From an uncultured Oscillospiraceae bacterium (GTDB lineage: Bacteria; Bacillota; Clostridia; Oscillospirales; Oscillospiraceae): a stretch of 8,463 nt of DNA. A program made the translations under genes and the position numbers. This document shows, in pieces, positions 1 through 6,319 of this stretch (position 1 is the first letter of the stretch; the number at the start of each line of letters is the position of its first letter). The stretch covers positions 1 through 8,463 of the forward strand of contig CAKTUT010000069.1 of NCBI GenBank assembly GCA_934621665.1. Direction: 5' to 3'. The notes beneath the pieces were generated by a model. The model saw nothing but the letters and a program-made list of their open reading frames with translations, was not told the DNA's origin and did no database searches.

Positions 1-79
1 GCTTCTCGCCGTCAAACTGGCCGAGTATCGCTCGCCCGTTGCTCGCGCCCAAGTCAAAGGCTAATAAATTGCGCATCAT
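1..79 (-). CDS. FGGY-family sugar kinase, N-terminus only (RhaB-like; probable L-fuculokinase)
   Basis: Only the first 26 residues lie in the window; the gene runs off the left edge. The reading starts MMRNLLAFDLGASNGRAIL, which contains the phosphate-1 motif of the FGGY/actin-like ATPase fold (DLGASNGR). This form resembles rhamnulokinase (RhaB, DLGASSGR) more than Escherichia coli FucK (DCGATNVR). The ATG at 79-77 overlaps the fucU stop codon (TGA 78-76), with AAAGG about nine bases upstream, so translation is probably coupled to fucU. A second in-frame ATG follows directly at 76-74, and either could be used. Downstream of a fucose isomerase and mutarotase, the expected role is ATP-dependent phosphorylation of L-fuculose to L-fuculose 1-phosphate in the cytoplasm. 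That substrate is inferred from context. The family call is fairly sure from the motif, but rhamnulose or another ketose cannot be excluded from 26 residues. Confidence 0.8.
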   Translation of the reverse strand, partial: MMRNLLAFDLGASNGRAILGQFDGEK

Positions 80-522
80 TTCACGACGCCTTTCTGGAGA
101 ATGATGTTGGCGTAAATGGCGGTTTCGCCGCTCTGGACGATGCAGTAGGTCTTGCGCGCCTCATCATAGAATTCAAAGCGTTCGTAGCTGCCGAATGCCT
201 CTGCGCCGCGCTTGTCGTATTTGGCGACGATCTTCTTATACTCGTCCCAGATGGGAACTTCCAGACCCTTGTCCTTATCGGCAACCTGCATGATCATGGC
301 CGGATGCGCAACATACTCATCCAGCGGGATGACCTGCAAAATTGCGTCGAGCAGCTCACACACGCCGTGGCCGTCGGCACGGACGAGCACGCAGTTGTTG
401 GGCTTTGCCATGGAAGCGCCGGGGAAGTTGCCGTCGCCGATGCAGATGCGGTCGCCGTGACCCATTTCACACAGTACTTTCAAAAGCTCCGGGGACAGAA
501 TGGGGGGGATATTTTTCAGCAT
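76..522 (-). CDS. fucU: L-fucose mutarotase (RbsD/FucU family)
   Basis: The 148-residue protein is slightly longer than E. coli FucU (about 140). It should catalyse alpha/beta anomer interconversion of L-fucopyranose in the cytoplasm, supplying the anomer that the isomerase uses. The N-terminus (MLKNIPPILSPELLKVLCEM) is nearly the FucU consensus. It is followed by GHGDRICIGD, containing His22 and Asp30 (the family's catalytic His and Asp), then VRADG with Arg48, ERFEFYDEARK at 114-124, and a C-terminal SGETAIYANIILQKG in which Tyr137 and Asn139 match conserved sugar-contacting positions. The start is supported by GAGGAG seven bases upstream of the ATG. The gene lies 64 bp after fucI and overlaps the next kinase gene, so it is part of one operon. 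RbsD (ribose/pyranose) is the sister family, but the sequence and the adjacent fucI favour FucU. Confidence 0.93.
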   Translation of the reverse strand: MLKNIPPILSPELLKVLCEMGHGDRICIGDGNFPGASMAKPNNCVLVRADGHGVCELLDAILQVIPLDEYVAHPAMIMQVADKDKGLEVPIWDEYKKIVAKYDKRGAEAFGSYERFEFYDEARKTYCIVQSGETAIYANIILQKGVVK

Positions 523-544
523 AATGTAGCTCCTCTCTTATAAA

Positions 545-570
545 ACAGGGCAGGCAAGCGCCTGCCCTGT
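545..570 (-). promoter_or_regulatory. Perfect 11-bp intercistronic hairpin between fucI and fucU
   Basis: On the minus strand ACAGGGCAGGC is followed by a GCTT loop and the exact complement GCCTGCCCTGT, then TTTA. It begins 16 bases after the fucI stop and ends 22 bases before the fucU start, just before the fucU ribosome binding site. The U-run is only four bases, so this could be a leaky terminator/attenuator lowering expression of fucU and the kinase relative to fucI, or a 3'-end stabiliser of fucI mRNA. The structure is seen directly; its function is inferred. Confidence 0.65.
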
Positions 571-586
571 ACGGTTGTGTATGAAC

Positions 587-2425
587 TTAGCGGATATTGC
601 GGTACATCGGGCCGTAGGCGGCGCAGGCGCGATAGTCCTGACCTTCCTTGTCCATGCCGAATGCGTTCCATGCCGCCGGACGGAACACGTCCTGATCGGG
701 CACGTTGTGCATGCAGACCGGAATACGCAGCATCGAGCAGAGCGTAATAAGGTCAGCGCCAACATGGCCATAGGAGATTGCGCCATGGTTTGCGCCCCAG
801 TTCTGCATGACAGAGTAGGCGCTTTCAAACGGGCTGCCAGCCTTGCCGTCGCAGCGCGGGGTGAACCAGGTGCACGGCCAGGTGGGGTTGGTGCGCTCCA
901 TGAGCGTATCGGTGACCTCATCGGGCAGCTTGACCGTCCAGCCCTCAGCGATCTGGAGCACGGGGCCGAGACCCTTGACCAGATTCAGACGGATCATGGT
1001 AGCGGGCATTTCTGCGCGGGTGACAAAGTGGCTGGAGAAGCCGCCGCCGCGGAAGTTGTCAAAGCCAGCCTCGCACCAGACGGTGGCGTCGGTCATCTTC
1101 TTGATATCCTCGTCGGTGACCTCCCACCAGCGCTTCATGACGGCATTGCCGTTTTCATCGGTGCACTCGCCGCAGGCGTCAAGGCACGCAGCACCGGAGT
1201 TCAGCAGGTGGATGATGCCGCCGTTGTCCTTCGCCTTGCCCTCAAGGTCATAGCCGGTGACGCGCTTGGTCGCCTCGGGCGACCAGTAGGTGCGGACGTC
1301 GGCAAAAATCTGTGCACGGTTGGTCAGCAGCTCCATGAAGAGCATGCCAAGGCCGTTGAGCACGTCGTTCTCAGTCGCAAAGACCATCGGTTCTTTCTTG
1401 CCGGTGAAGTCAAACGAGGAGTTGAGGACAGCCTCAGGATAGTCGCAGTTGGGCCAGTGGTCGGTCCACTGTCTCTGACCCTGGAAGCCGGCGGCGATGG
1501 CGTTGTGGCCAACCTTTTCTTCCTCAAAGCCGTCGGGCAGATTGTCATTGCCCTGAATCAGATCCTTGATGATGCAATACATCTTGATCGTGAATTCCCA
1601 CTGCTTCTCTTTTTCTTCGGGGGTGAACTTGATGCGGCGGGTCTCGCCGAGGAATTCCACGGATTCGGGGTTATCGTCGCGGCCTTCCTTGCAGTGTTCT
1701 TTCGTCCACGCCATGGCCTTTTCAAACATCTCGTGGTCGTAGATGCCCTCTTCCATGCGGCGCAGAATTTCGACCTCATCAACGGACTCAACGCGCAGGC
1801 CAAGATATTCCTCCATGAAGTCCTGATCCATGATGGAGCCGCCGATACCCATGGTGACGGAGCCGATCTGCAGATAGCTCTTGCCGCGCATCGTGGCGGC
1901 GGCGACGGCCGCGCGGCCAAAGCGCAGCAGCTTTGCCTTTACATCCTCGGGAATGTCGGTAACCTGATCGCGATCCTGCACCTCGTGGCCATAGATGCCA
2001 AATGCCGGCAGACCCTTTTGCGCGTGCGTGGCCAGGACGGAGGCCAGATACACAGCGCCCGGACGCTCGGTGCCGTTGAAGCCCCATACGCCCTTGATGG
2101 TCATAGGATCCATGTCCATGGTCTCAGAGCCGTAGCACCAGCACGGCGTGACCGACAGCGTGATGGCAACGCCCTCACGCTTGAACTTCTCGGCGCAGGC
2201 GGCAGATTCCGGCACGCGGCCGATGGTGGAGTCAGCCATGACGACCTTGACGTGGTCGCCGTTGGAATAGTAGAGGTTTTCCTCAAACAGCTTTTTTGCG
2301 GCCTCGGCCATTGCCATAACCTGATCTTCCAGGCTCTCGCGCAGCTGCATGGGGCCGCGGCGGCCGTCGATGATGGGACGGATGCCAATGACGGGATATT
2401 CGCCGACATAACGATTCTTTGCCAT
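587..2425 (-). CDS. fucI: L-fucose isomerase
   Basis: The 612-residue cytoplasmic enzyme should convert L-fucose to L-fuculose (and usually D-arabinose to D-ribulose) using a Mn2+ ion. It matches E. coli FucI (about 591 residues) along its length: [12 protein letters not shown] at 13-24, [17 protein letters not shown] at 91-107, [15 protein letters not shown] at 114-128, [12 protein letters not shown] at 311-322 and [11 protein letters not shown] at 486-496. The metal and catalytic residues are kept: Glu352 (ATENDVLNG), Asp376 (FADVRTYW) and His547 (NWGANHG), corresponding to E. coli Glu337, Asp361 and His528. The open frame extends to 2497, but I start at 2425. That ATG has AGGAGG nine bases upstream and begins [10 protein letters not shown], where homology begins, whereas the extension is unrelated. 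Insertions around residues 245-275 account for the extra length. The gene lies 98 bp after the LacI gene and 64 bp before fucU in the same direction, consistent with one transcript. Function is near certain. Confidence 0.97.
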   Translation of the reverse strand: MAKNRYVGEYPVIGIRPIIDGRRGPMQLRESLEDQVMAMAEAAKKLFEENLYYSNGDHVKVVMADSTIGRVPESAACAEKFKREGVAITLSVTPCWCYGSETMDMDPMTIKGVWGFNGTERPGAVYLASVLATHAQKGLPAFGIYGHEVQDRDQVTDIPEDVKAKLLRFGRAAVAAATMRGKSYLQIGSVTMGIGGSIMDQDFMEEYLGLRVESVDEVEILRRMEEGIYDHEMFEKAMAWTKEHCKEGRDDNPESVEFLGETRRIKFTPEEKEKQWEFTIKMYCIIKDLIQGNDNLPDGFEEEKVGHNAIAAGFQGQRQWTDHWPNCDYPEAVLNSSFDFTGKKEPMVFATENDVLNGLGMLFMELLTNRAQIFADVRTYWSPEATKRVTGYDLEGKAKDNGGIIHLLNSGAACLDACGECTDENGNAVMKRWWEVTDEDIKKMTDATVWCEAGFDNFRGGGFSSHFVTRAEMPATMIRLNLVKGLGPVLQIAEGWTVKLPDEVTDTLMERTNPTWPCTWFTPRCDGKAGSPFESAYSVMQNWGANHGAISYGHVGADLITLCSMLRIPVCMHNVPDQDVFRPAAWNAFGMDKEGQDYRACAAYGPMYRNIR

Positions 2426-2449
2426 AGGATATTTCCTCCTGTTCATACT

Positions 2450-2466
2450 CCGCGGACAAACCGCGG
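2450..2466 (-). promoter_or_regulatory. Leader hairpin upstream of fucI
   Basis: CCGCGG is repeated on either side of a five-base spacer. Because CCGCGG is its own reverse complement, the copies can form a 6-bp all-GC stem with a TTTGT loop in the RNA. It ends 24 bases before the fucI start, upstream of the AGGAGG site, and does not bury it. It might stabilise the 5' end or mark a processed end of the regulator-fucI transcript. No convincing -35/-10 pair is visible between 2426 and 2523 on the minus strand. Confidence 0.35.
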
Positions 2467-2496
2467 GTGTTAAAATAACGTAAAAATTTATCGACA

Positions 2497-2518
2497 TTAC
2501 CGCGCTTGTGCGCCGTAA
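2497..2518 (-). other. Imperfect hairpin just after the regulator stop codon
   Basis: On the minus strand TTACGGCGC, an ACAA loop and GCGCGGTAA form a 9-position stem with one G-G mismatch, starting five bases after the LacI-family stop. The following sequence reaches a T5 run only about eleven bases later, so this is not a standard intrinsic terminator. It may partly separate expression of the regulator from fucI. Confidence 0.35.
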
Positions 2519-2523
2519 GGTGT

Positions 2524-3501
2524 CTACAAAACGAGCTTGCTCTTCAGGCGCGTTACGCGCGGCGGAACAGTGCTTCCCTCGATGCGCTCGATGAGATATG
2601 AGCCGGCCAGACGGCCGAGCTCCTGCTCATTTTGCTGTACAACCGGAAGCGGCGGCGTCATCATGCTGCAGATATCAACGCAGTCATAGCCGAATACGCT
2701 GATTTCGTCCGGGATTTTGATGCCGCGCTCACGCGCCGCCGTAATCAGGCCAAACGTGATATCGTAGTTTGTGGAAAAAATTGCGGTGGGCGGATTGGGG
2801 AGCGTCAGCAGTGACACAAGCCCCTGATAGCCGGTGGCGAACGCGTTTTCGCCGCTGATAACGAGCGAATCGTCATAAAATACGCCATTTTCATTCAGCG
2901 CCCGCAGATAGCCCGCCAGACGCTCACGCGCCGTAGAGACGGAGCGCGGACCGGAAATCACGCCGATGCGCCGGTGACCGCGCGAAAGAAGATAGGAGAT
3001 TGCCTGATAGACTGACTCGGTGTTGTCGGTCAGAACTGCATCGGCCTGCGCGCCGGGAAGCATGCGGTCAACCTGTACCACCGGCACGCCGGAGTTTTCG
3101 GCCAGCGCGTTAAACTCCTCCAGCGTCAGATTTTCCGGCACATAAATCAGACCGTCGATGCCTGTTCCAAGCAGAAATTGAAGATTATCATGCTCAAGGC
3201 CATAGTTTGAGCCATAGCACGAGACAAGGCTGTGATAGCCGTTTGCCCGCAGAACCCGGTCAAGCGCCAGCAGCACCGCGCCATAGAACGGAGCGGTCAT
3301 ATCAGGAATCAGAACGCCGACCGAGTGGCTGCGCTGCGTTTTGAGGTTGCGCGCAAAGGGATTGACGCGGTAGTCAAGCGCTTGAATGGCCTCGCGGATG
3401 GCGTCTGCGTTTTTCTCGCGCACGCTTCCGCCATTTAAATATTTGGAAATGGTAGAGGGCGCAACGCCGGCGCGCTCAGCCACATCTTTGATGGTTGCCA
3501 T
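2524..3501 (-). CDS. LacI-family transcriptional regulator of the fucose locus
   Basis: The 325-residue repressor-type protein has the normal family length. Residues 3-24 (TIKDVAERAGVAP...YLNGG) are the LacI helix-turn-helix, followed by a hinge helix region with NPFARNLKT at 47-55. The ligand-binding domain begins at VGVLIPDMTAPFY (61-73) and shows VPVVQVDR (139-146), HRRIGVISGP (176-185), ARERLAGYLRAL (191-202), PPTAIFSTN (237-245) and ISVFGYDCVD (267-276), the usual periplasmic-binding-protein-like core. The ATG is fixed by the conserved N-terminus. Its GGAGG lies only three bases from the ATG, tighter than normal, which may keep protein level low. It is divergent from the sugar ABC importer and upstream of fucI in the same direction. 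It is likely to bind the two related palindromes at 3513-3534 and 3701-3722, repressing the importer and itself until fucose or a phosphorylated product appears. The effector is inferred. Confidence 0.93.
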   Translation of the reverse strand: MATIKDVAERAGVAPSTISKYLNGGSVREKNADAIREAIQALDYRVNPFARNLKTQRSHSVGVLIPDMTAPFYGAVLLALDRVLRANGYHSLVSCYGSNYGLEHDNLQFLLGTGIDGLIYVPENLTLEEFNALAENSGVPVVQVDRMLPGAQADAVLTDNTESVYQAISYLLSRGHRRIGVISGPRSVSTARERLAGYLRALNENGVFYDDSLVISGENAFATGYQGLVSLLTLPNPPTAIFSTNYDITFGLITAARERGIKIPDEISVFGYDCVDICSMMTPPLPVVQQNEQELGRLAGSYLIERIEGSTVPPRVTRLKSKLVL

Positions 3502-3512
3502 ACTCCTCCAAA

Positions 3513-3534
3513 GAAAACGAATCGTTTCACATTA
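3513..3534. promoter_or_regulatory. Putative LacI-type operator O1 (degenerate, in regulator leader)
   Basis: GAAAACGAATCGTTTC at 3513-3528 matches 15 of 16 bases of the operator at 3701-3716. The central CG is at 3523-3524. The second half-site is weak, so relative to the other copy this looks like a lower-affinity site; a shorter perfect palindrome, AAACGAATCGTTT, covers 3515-3527. It lies 12 bases upstream of the regulator start codon, in its transcribed leader, so autoregulation is the natural reading. Confidence 0.6.
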
Positions 3535-3580
3535 TATTAAATAAAAAAGAGAAAACAGATATGTCTTGTTCGCTGACTCT

Positions 3581-3609
3581 ATTGTACGAGAAAAAATTTG
3601 TTACGTCAA
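3581..3609 (-). promoter_or_regulatory. Sigma-A-type promoter for the regulator/fuc operon
   Basis: On the minus strand TTGACG (3609-3604) and TACAAT (3586-3581) are separated by exactly 17 bp. Transcription would begin near 3574, giving a leader of about 70 bases that carries operator O1 centred near +51. Because no good promoter is seen before fucI, this may drive the whole regulator-fucI-fucU-kinase operon. Confidence 0.7.
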
Positions 3610-3630
3610 TACAAAAATTCAAAAAATAAC

Positions 3631-3659
3631 TTGATTTTTCTTGTGATATTGTTTATGAT
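3631..3659 (+). promoter_or_regulatory. Sigma-A-type promoter for the sugar ABC importer
   Basis: TTGATT (3631-3636) and TATGAT (3654-3659) are separated by 17 bp; each box differs from consensus at only one or two positions. Transcription would begin near 3666, giving a leader of about 93 bases with operator O2 centred near +46. It is back to back with the minus-strand promoter, with 21 bp between the two -35 boxes. Confidence 0.75.
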
Positions 3660-3700
3660 AGGCGTACACCAAGTGATTGGCAAGATCATCACAGGCGTTC

Positions 3701-3722
3701 GAAAACGAATCGGTTCGTTTTC
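3701..3722. promoter_or_regulatory. LacI-type operator O2 upstream of the importer genes
   Basis: GAAAACGAA at 3701-3709 and its exact reverse complement TTCGTTTTC at 3714-3722 flank TCGG, giving a 22-bp near-perfect palindrome centred on CG. This is the form and centre expected for LacI-family operators. It lies downstream of the importer promoter and 36 bp before the ATPase start, so a bound repressor would act as a roadblock or through looping with O1. Confidence 0.82.
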
Positions 3723-3758
3723 AAGGGGCAATGAAAAGGCATCAAATAGGAAGGTGAT

Positions 3759-5264
3759 ATGGCAATGGCTGAGACAATTCTGCGCATGACCGGTATTCAG
3801 AAATACTTCCCAGGTGTCCATGCGCTGGACAATGCACAGCTGGAGGTCCGCGAGGGCGAGGTCATGGCGCTGATCGGGGAAAATGGTGCGGGCAAGTCCA
3901 CACTGATGAAAATTCTCACGGGCGTCTATACCAAGGACGCAGGCACGATCGAGCTGTTCGGCAAGCCCGTGGAAATCCACGGACCGAGAGACGCACAGGC
4001 CAAGGGCGTGTGTATTGTACATCAGGAACTGAACCTGATGCAGCATCTGACTGTAGCGGAGAACATTTATATCGGCCGTGAGCCGACCAAGGGTCTGCTG
4101 CTCGACAAGGCCGAGCAGAACCGCATGACCGACGAGCTGATGAAGTCACTTCATCTGAATATCCCGGCCAAAACGCCTGTTAAGCAGCTGACTGTTGCAA
4201 AGCAGCAGATGGTTGAGATTGCAAAGTCGCTTTCCCACAATAATACGAAGATTCTCGTCATGGATGAGCCGTCGGCCGCCCTGACCGAGAGTGAAATTGA
4301 GGATCTGTTTACGTTCATCCGCCGGCTTAAGGCAACGGGCGTCGGCATCATCTATATCTCGCACCGTATGGACGAACTCAAGCAGATCACCGACCGCATC
4401 ACTGTTATGCGCGATGGCCAGTATGTCGATACCGTCGATACCGCCACCACGCCGATGGAAAAGATCGTGCAGATGATGGTTGGCCGCGTTATTTATGAAG
4501 AGCCCAAGACCCATTCCAATGTTGAGCCCGATGCACCCGTCGTGCTGGAGGCTGAGCATCTGGTCTCCGACGATGTCAAGGACGTTTCGTTCCAGCTGCG
4601 CAAGGGCGAAATCCTCGGCTTTGCAGGCCTGATGGGCGCAGGACGTACCGAGACGGCACGTCTGCTGTGCGGCGCTGACCCGCGCGAAAAGGGCACGATC
4701 CGCATCAACGGCAGGGAAGTGAAAATCCACTCGCCGCGCGATGCCGTTGCCGCCGGTATCGGCTATCTTTCCGAGGATCGCAAGCGCTATGGCCTGTGCC
4801 TTGGCCTGTCGGTTGCAGACAATACGGTGCTCGCGTCGCTGGATAAATTTGCGGCAGGCCCGTTTGTCAACGATAAGAAGATCAATGAAGCCTCCCGCCA
4901 GTATGTAGAAAAGGTTCGCACGAAAACGCCGACCGTTGCCACCCCGGTGCGCAGCCTTTCCGGCGGCAACCAGCAGAAAGTCGTCCTTTCCAAGTGGCTG
5001 CTCAATGACTGCGATATTCTGATTTTTGACGAGCCGACGCGCGGCATCGACGTTGGCGCAAAGAGCGAAATCTACAAGCTGATGACGCAGCTGGCAGAAG
5101 AAGGAAAATCCATTATTATGATCTCGTCCGAGCTTCCCGAGCTGCTTCGTATGTCTGACCGTGTCATCGTCATGTGCGAGGGACGCAAGACCGGCGAGCT
5201 GGACATCGCCGAGGCAACACAGGAAAAGATCATGACGCTTGCAACCAAGAGAGAAGTGGGGTAA
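3759..5264 (+). CDS. Sugar ABC importer ATPase, two-domain RbsA/MglA type
   Basis: The 501-residue protein carries two fused nucleotide-binding domains that power sugar import from the cytoplasmic face. Domain 1: Walker A GENGAGKST at 40-48, a signature-like LTVAKQQ at 144-150, Walker B ILVMDE at 165-170 and H-loop His202. Domain 2: a degenerate Walker A (FAGLMGAGRT, 288-297, Arg in place of Lys), canonical LSGGNQQ at 400-406, Walker B ILIFDE at 420-425, and ISSE where the switch His would be. This asymmetry is normal for RbsA-type proteins. Two ATGs, at 3759 and 3765, are possible. GGAAGG lies 4 bases before the first and 10 before the second, so the N-terminus is uncertain by two residues. 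The permease gene starts four bases after the stop. Ribose, galactose, xylose, rhamnose and fucose systems share this architecture. The adjacent fucI-fucU genes and shared operators make L-fucose the favoured substrate. Confidence 0.95.
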   Translation: MAMAETILRMTGIQKYFPGVHALDNAQLEVREGEVMALIGENGAGKSTLMKILTGVYTKDAGTIELFGKPVEIHGPRDAQAKGVCIVHQELNLMQHLTVAENIYIGREPTKGLLLDKAEQNRMTDELMKSLHLNIPAKTPVKQLTVAKQQMVEIAKSLSHNNTKILVMDEPSAALTESEIEDLFTFIRRLKATGVGIIYISHRMDELKQITDRITVMRDGQYVDTVDTATTPMEKIVQMMVGRVIYEEPKTHSNVEPDAPVVLEAEHLVSDDVKDVSFQLRKGEILGFAGLMGAGRTETARLLCGADPREKGTIRINGREVKIHSPRDAVAAGIGYLSEDRKRYGLCLGLSVADNTVLASLDKFAAGPFVNDKKINEASRQYVEKVRTKTPTVATPVRSLSGGNQQKVVLSKWLLNDCDILIFDEPTRGIDVGAKSEIYKLMTQLAEEGKSIIMISSELPELLRMSDRVIVMCEGRKTGELDIAEATQEKIMTLATKREVG

Positions 5265-5268
5265 CAAC

Positions 5269-6252
5269 ATGGAAAAGAAAAAACTCAATCTGCAAAAGCT
5301 GCTTGCACCGGCGGCGCTGGTCATTCTTTATATCATCTTTTCAATTTTCGGCAACAACTTCCTGTCAGTAGACATGGTCAAGAACATTCTTGAGTCCAGC
5401 TACTACATCGGCTTCATGGCCTTTGGCGTGACGTTCATCATCATCACCGGCGGCATTGACCTGTCGCTCGGTACGGTTATGATGTGCGCGGCGCTGCTGG
5501 GCGGCTATTCGTTCAAGCAGGGCTGGCCGCTGATCGCATCCGTCGCGCTGACCATTCTTGTCGGCGTTGTATTCGGCTTTGTCAACGGCAACCTGATTGC
5601 CCGTCTGCACCTGCCTCCCTTTATCGCAACGCTTGGCACACAGATGATGGCAGCTGGCCTCGGCTCGATCATCACCAAGGTTCAGTCCCAGACCTGGCCT
5701 ACTGCTACGGCAGAAGTCGGCGGCTGGTTCAAGAAAGTCTTTATCCGCGCAGAACTGTTCGGCATCAAGGGCTTCCCGGTTGGCGCGTTCTGGCTGATTG
5801 GCTTCTTTGTCATCGCGGCGCTTATCCTGCACAAAACCAAGTTCGGTCGTTATGCATTCGCCATCGGCTCGAACGAAGAGGCTACCCGCCTTTCCGGCAT
5901 CAAGGTTGACAACTGGAAGGTCGCTGTCTACACGCTCTCCGGCTTCTTTATCGGTATGTCCGCGCTGTTCTATGCCGCGGCCTACACCACCATCACCCCG
6001 GGCACCGGCGCCGGTCAGGAAATGAACGGCATCACCGGCGTTATCATCGGCGGCACGTCCATGTCGGGCGGCTCCGGCTCAATGGTCGGCACGCTCATCG
6101 GCGTGTTCATCATGTCCGTCCTGAAAAACGGCCTTTCGTCCTGCGGCCTGCAGGCTCCGTGGCAGACGTTCCTTACCGGTGTTGTCGTCATCGGCGCTGT
6201 TCTGCTGGATATCGCACGTACCAAGGCTGCCAACCGCGTCAAAAAAGGTTAA
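5269..6252 (+). CDS. Sugar ABC importer permease, RbsC type
   Basis: The 327-residue integral membrane protein forms the translocation pore, presumably as a homodimer, and couples to the two-domain ATPase. About eight to ten hydrophobic stretches are visible, for example near 12-27, 45-61, 88-106, 172-187, 218-237, 255-262, 272-286 and 300-314. Family hallmarks are AFGVTFIIITGGIDLSLG at 51-68 and the cytoplasmic ATPase-coupling loop GSNEEATRLSGI at 200-211. The positive N- and C-termini (MEKKK, NRVKKG) suit cytoplasmic ends. I start at the ATG four bases after the ATPase stop. The frame is open upstream to a TTG at 5239, but that start would overlap the ATPase gene and lacks homology. The ribosome binding site is weak (GGGG seven bases upstream, spanning the ATPase stop), pointing to translational coupling. 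Length is typical for RbsC. The substrate cannot be read from this protein alone. Confidence 0.95.
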   Translation: MEKKKLNLQKLLAPAALVILYIIFSIFGNNFLSVDMVKNILESSYYIGFMAFGVTFIIITGGIDLSLGTVMMCAALLGGYSFKQGWPLIASVALTILVGVVFGFVNGNLIARLHLPPFIATLGTQMMAAGLGSIITKVQSQTWPTATAEVGGWFKKVFIRAELFGIKGFPVGAFWLIGFFVIAALILHKTKFGRYAFAIGSNEEATRLSGIKVDNWKVAVYTLSGFFIGMSALFYAAAYTTITPGTGAGQEMNGITGVIIGGTSMSGGSGSMVGTLIGVFIMSVLKNGLSSCGLQAPWQTFLTGVVVIGAVLLDIARTKAANRVKKG

Positions 6253-6271
6253 TTTGTAATTCATTTGTATT

Positions 6272-6291
6272 AAGCGCAGAACACTGCGTTT
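6272..6291 (+). other. Intercistronic hairpin between permease and binding-protein genes
   Basis: AAGCGCAG, loop AACA and CTGCGTTT pair over eight positions with one G-U. The hairpin lies 28 bases upstream of the binding-protein start and does not block its AGGAGG. Such a structure could protect a processed 5' end and help the binding protein be made in excess over the membrane components, as is common in these importers. No strong internal promoter is evident. Confidence 0.4.
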
Positions 6292-6319
6292 GATAATAAA
6301 ATTTAGGAGGAACTATCTA

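Noticed and set aside
575..2473. Very long plus-strand open frame of over 600 codons opposite fucI
   Set aside because: It is fully antisense to a certain fucI with all catalytic motifs. Its translation is low-complexity Ala/Gly/His/Val-rich with no domain, as expected from the codon bias of the true gene.
2426..2497. N-terminal extension of FucI by 24 residues to an ATG at 2497
   Set aside because: The extension covers the leader hairpin and the AGGAGG site, is not similar to FucI, and would start without its own ribosome binding site.
3515..3530. Possible catabolite-repression (cre/CcpA) site, minus-strand TGAAACGATTCG
   Set aside because: It lacks one base between the TGAAA block and CG relative to the cre consensus, and matches the second LacI-type operator much better (15 of 16 bases).
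3531..3536. Perfect TATAAT on the minus strand next to operator O1
   Set aside because: No acceptable -35 box lies 16-18 bp upstream (candidates CTGTTT, TCTGTT and ATCTGT). The TTGACG/TACAAT pair at 3581-3609 is better. It could still be a minor start.
4146..5324. Minus-strand open frame of about 390 codons opposite the ABC ATPase and the start of the permease
   Set aside because: It is a mirror of the ATPase codon pattern, has no recognisable motif and no ribosome binding site, and crosses the boundary of two well-supported genes.
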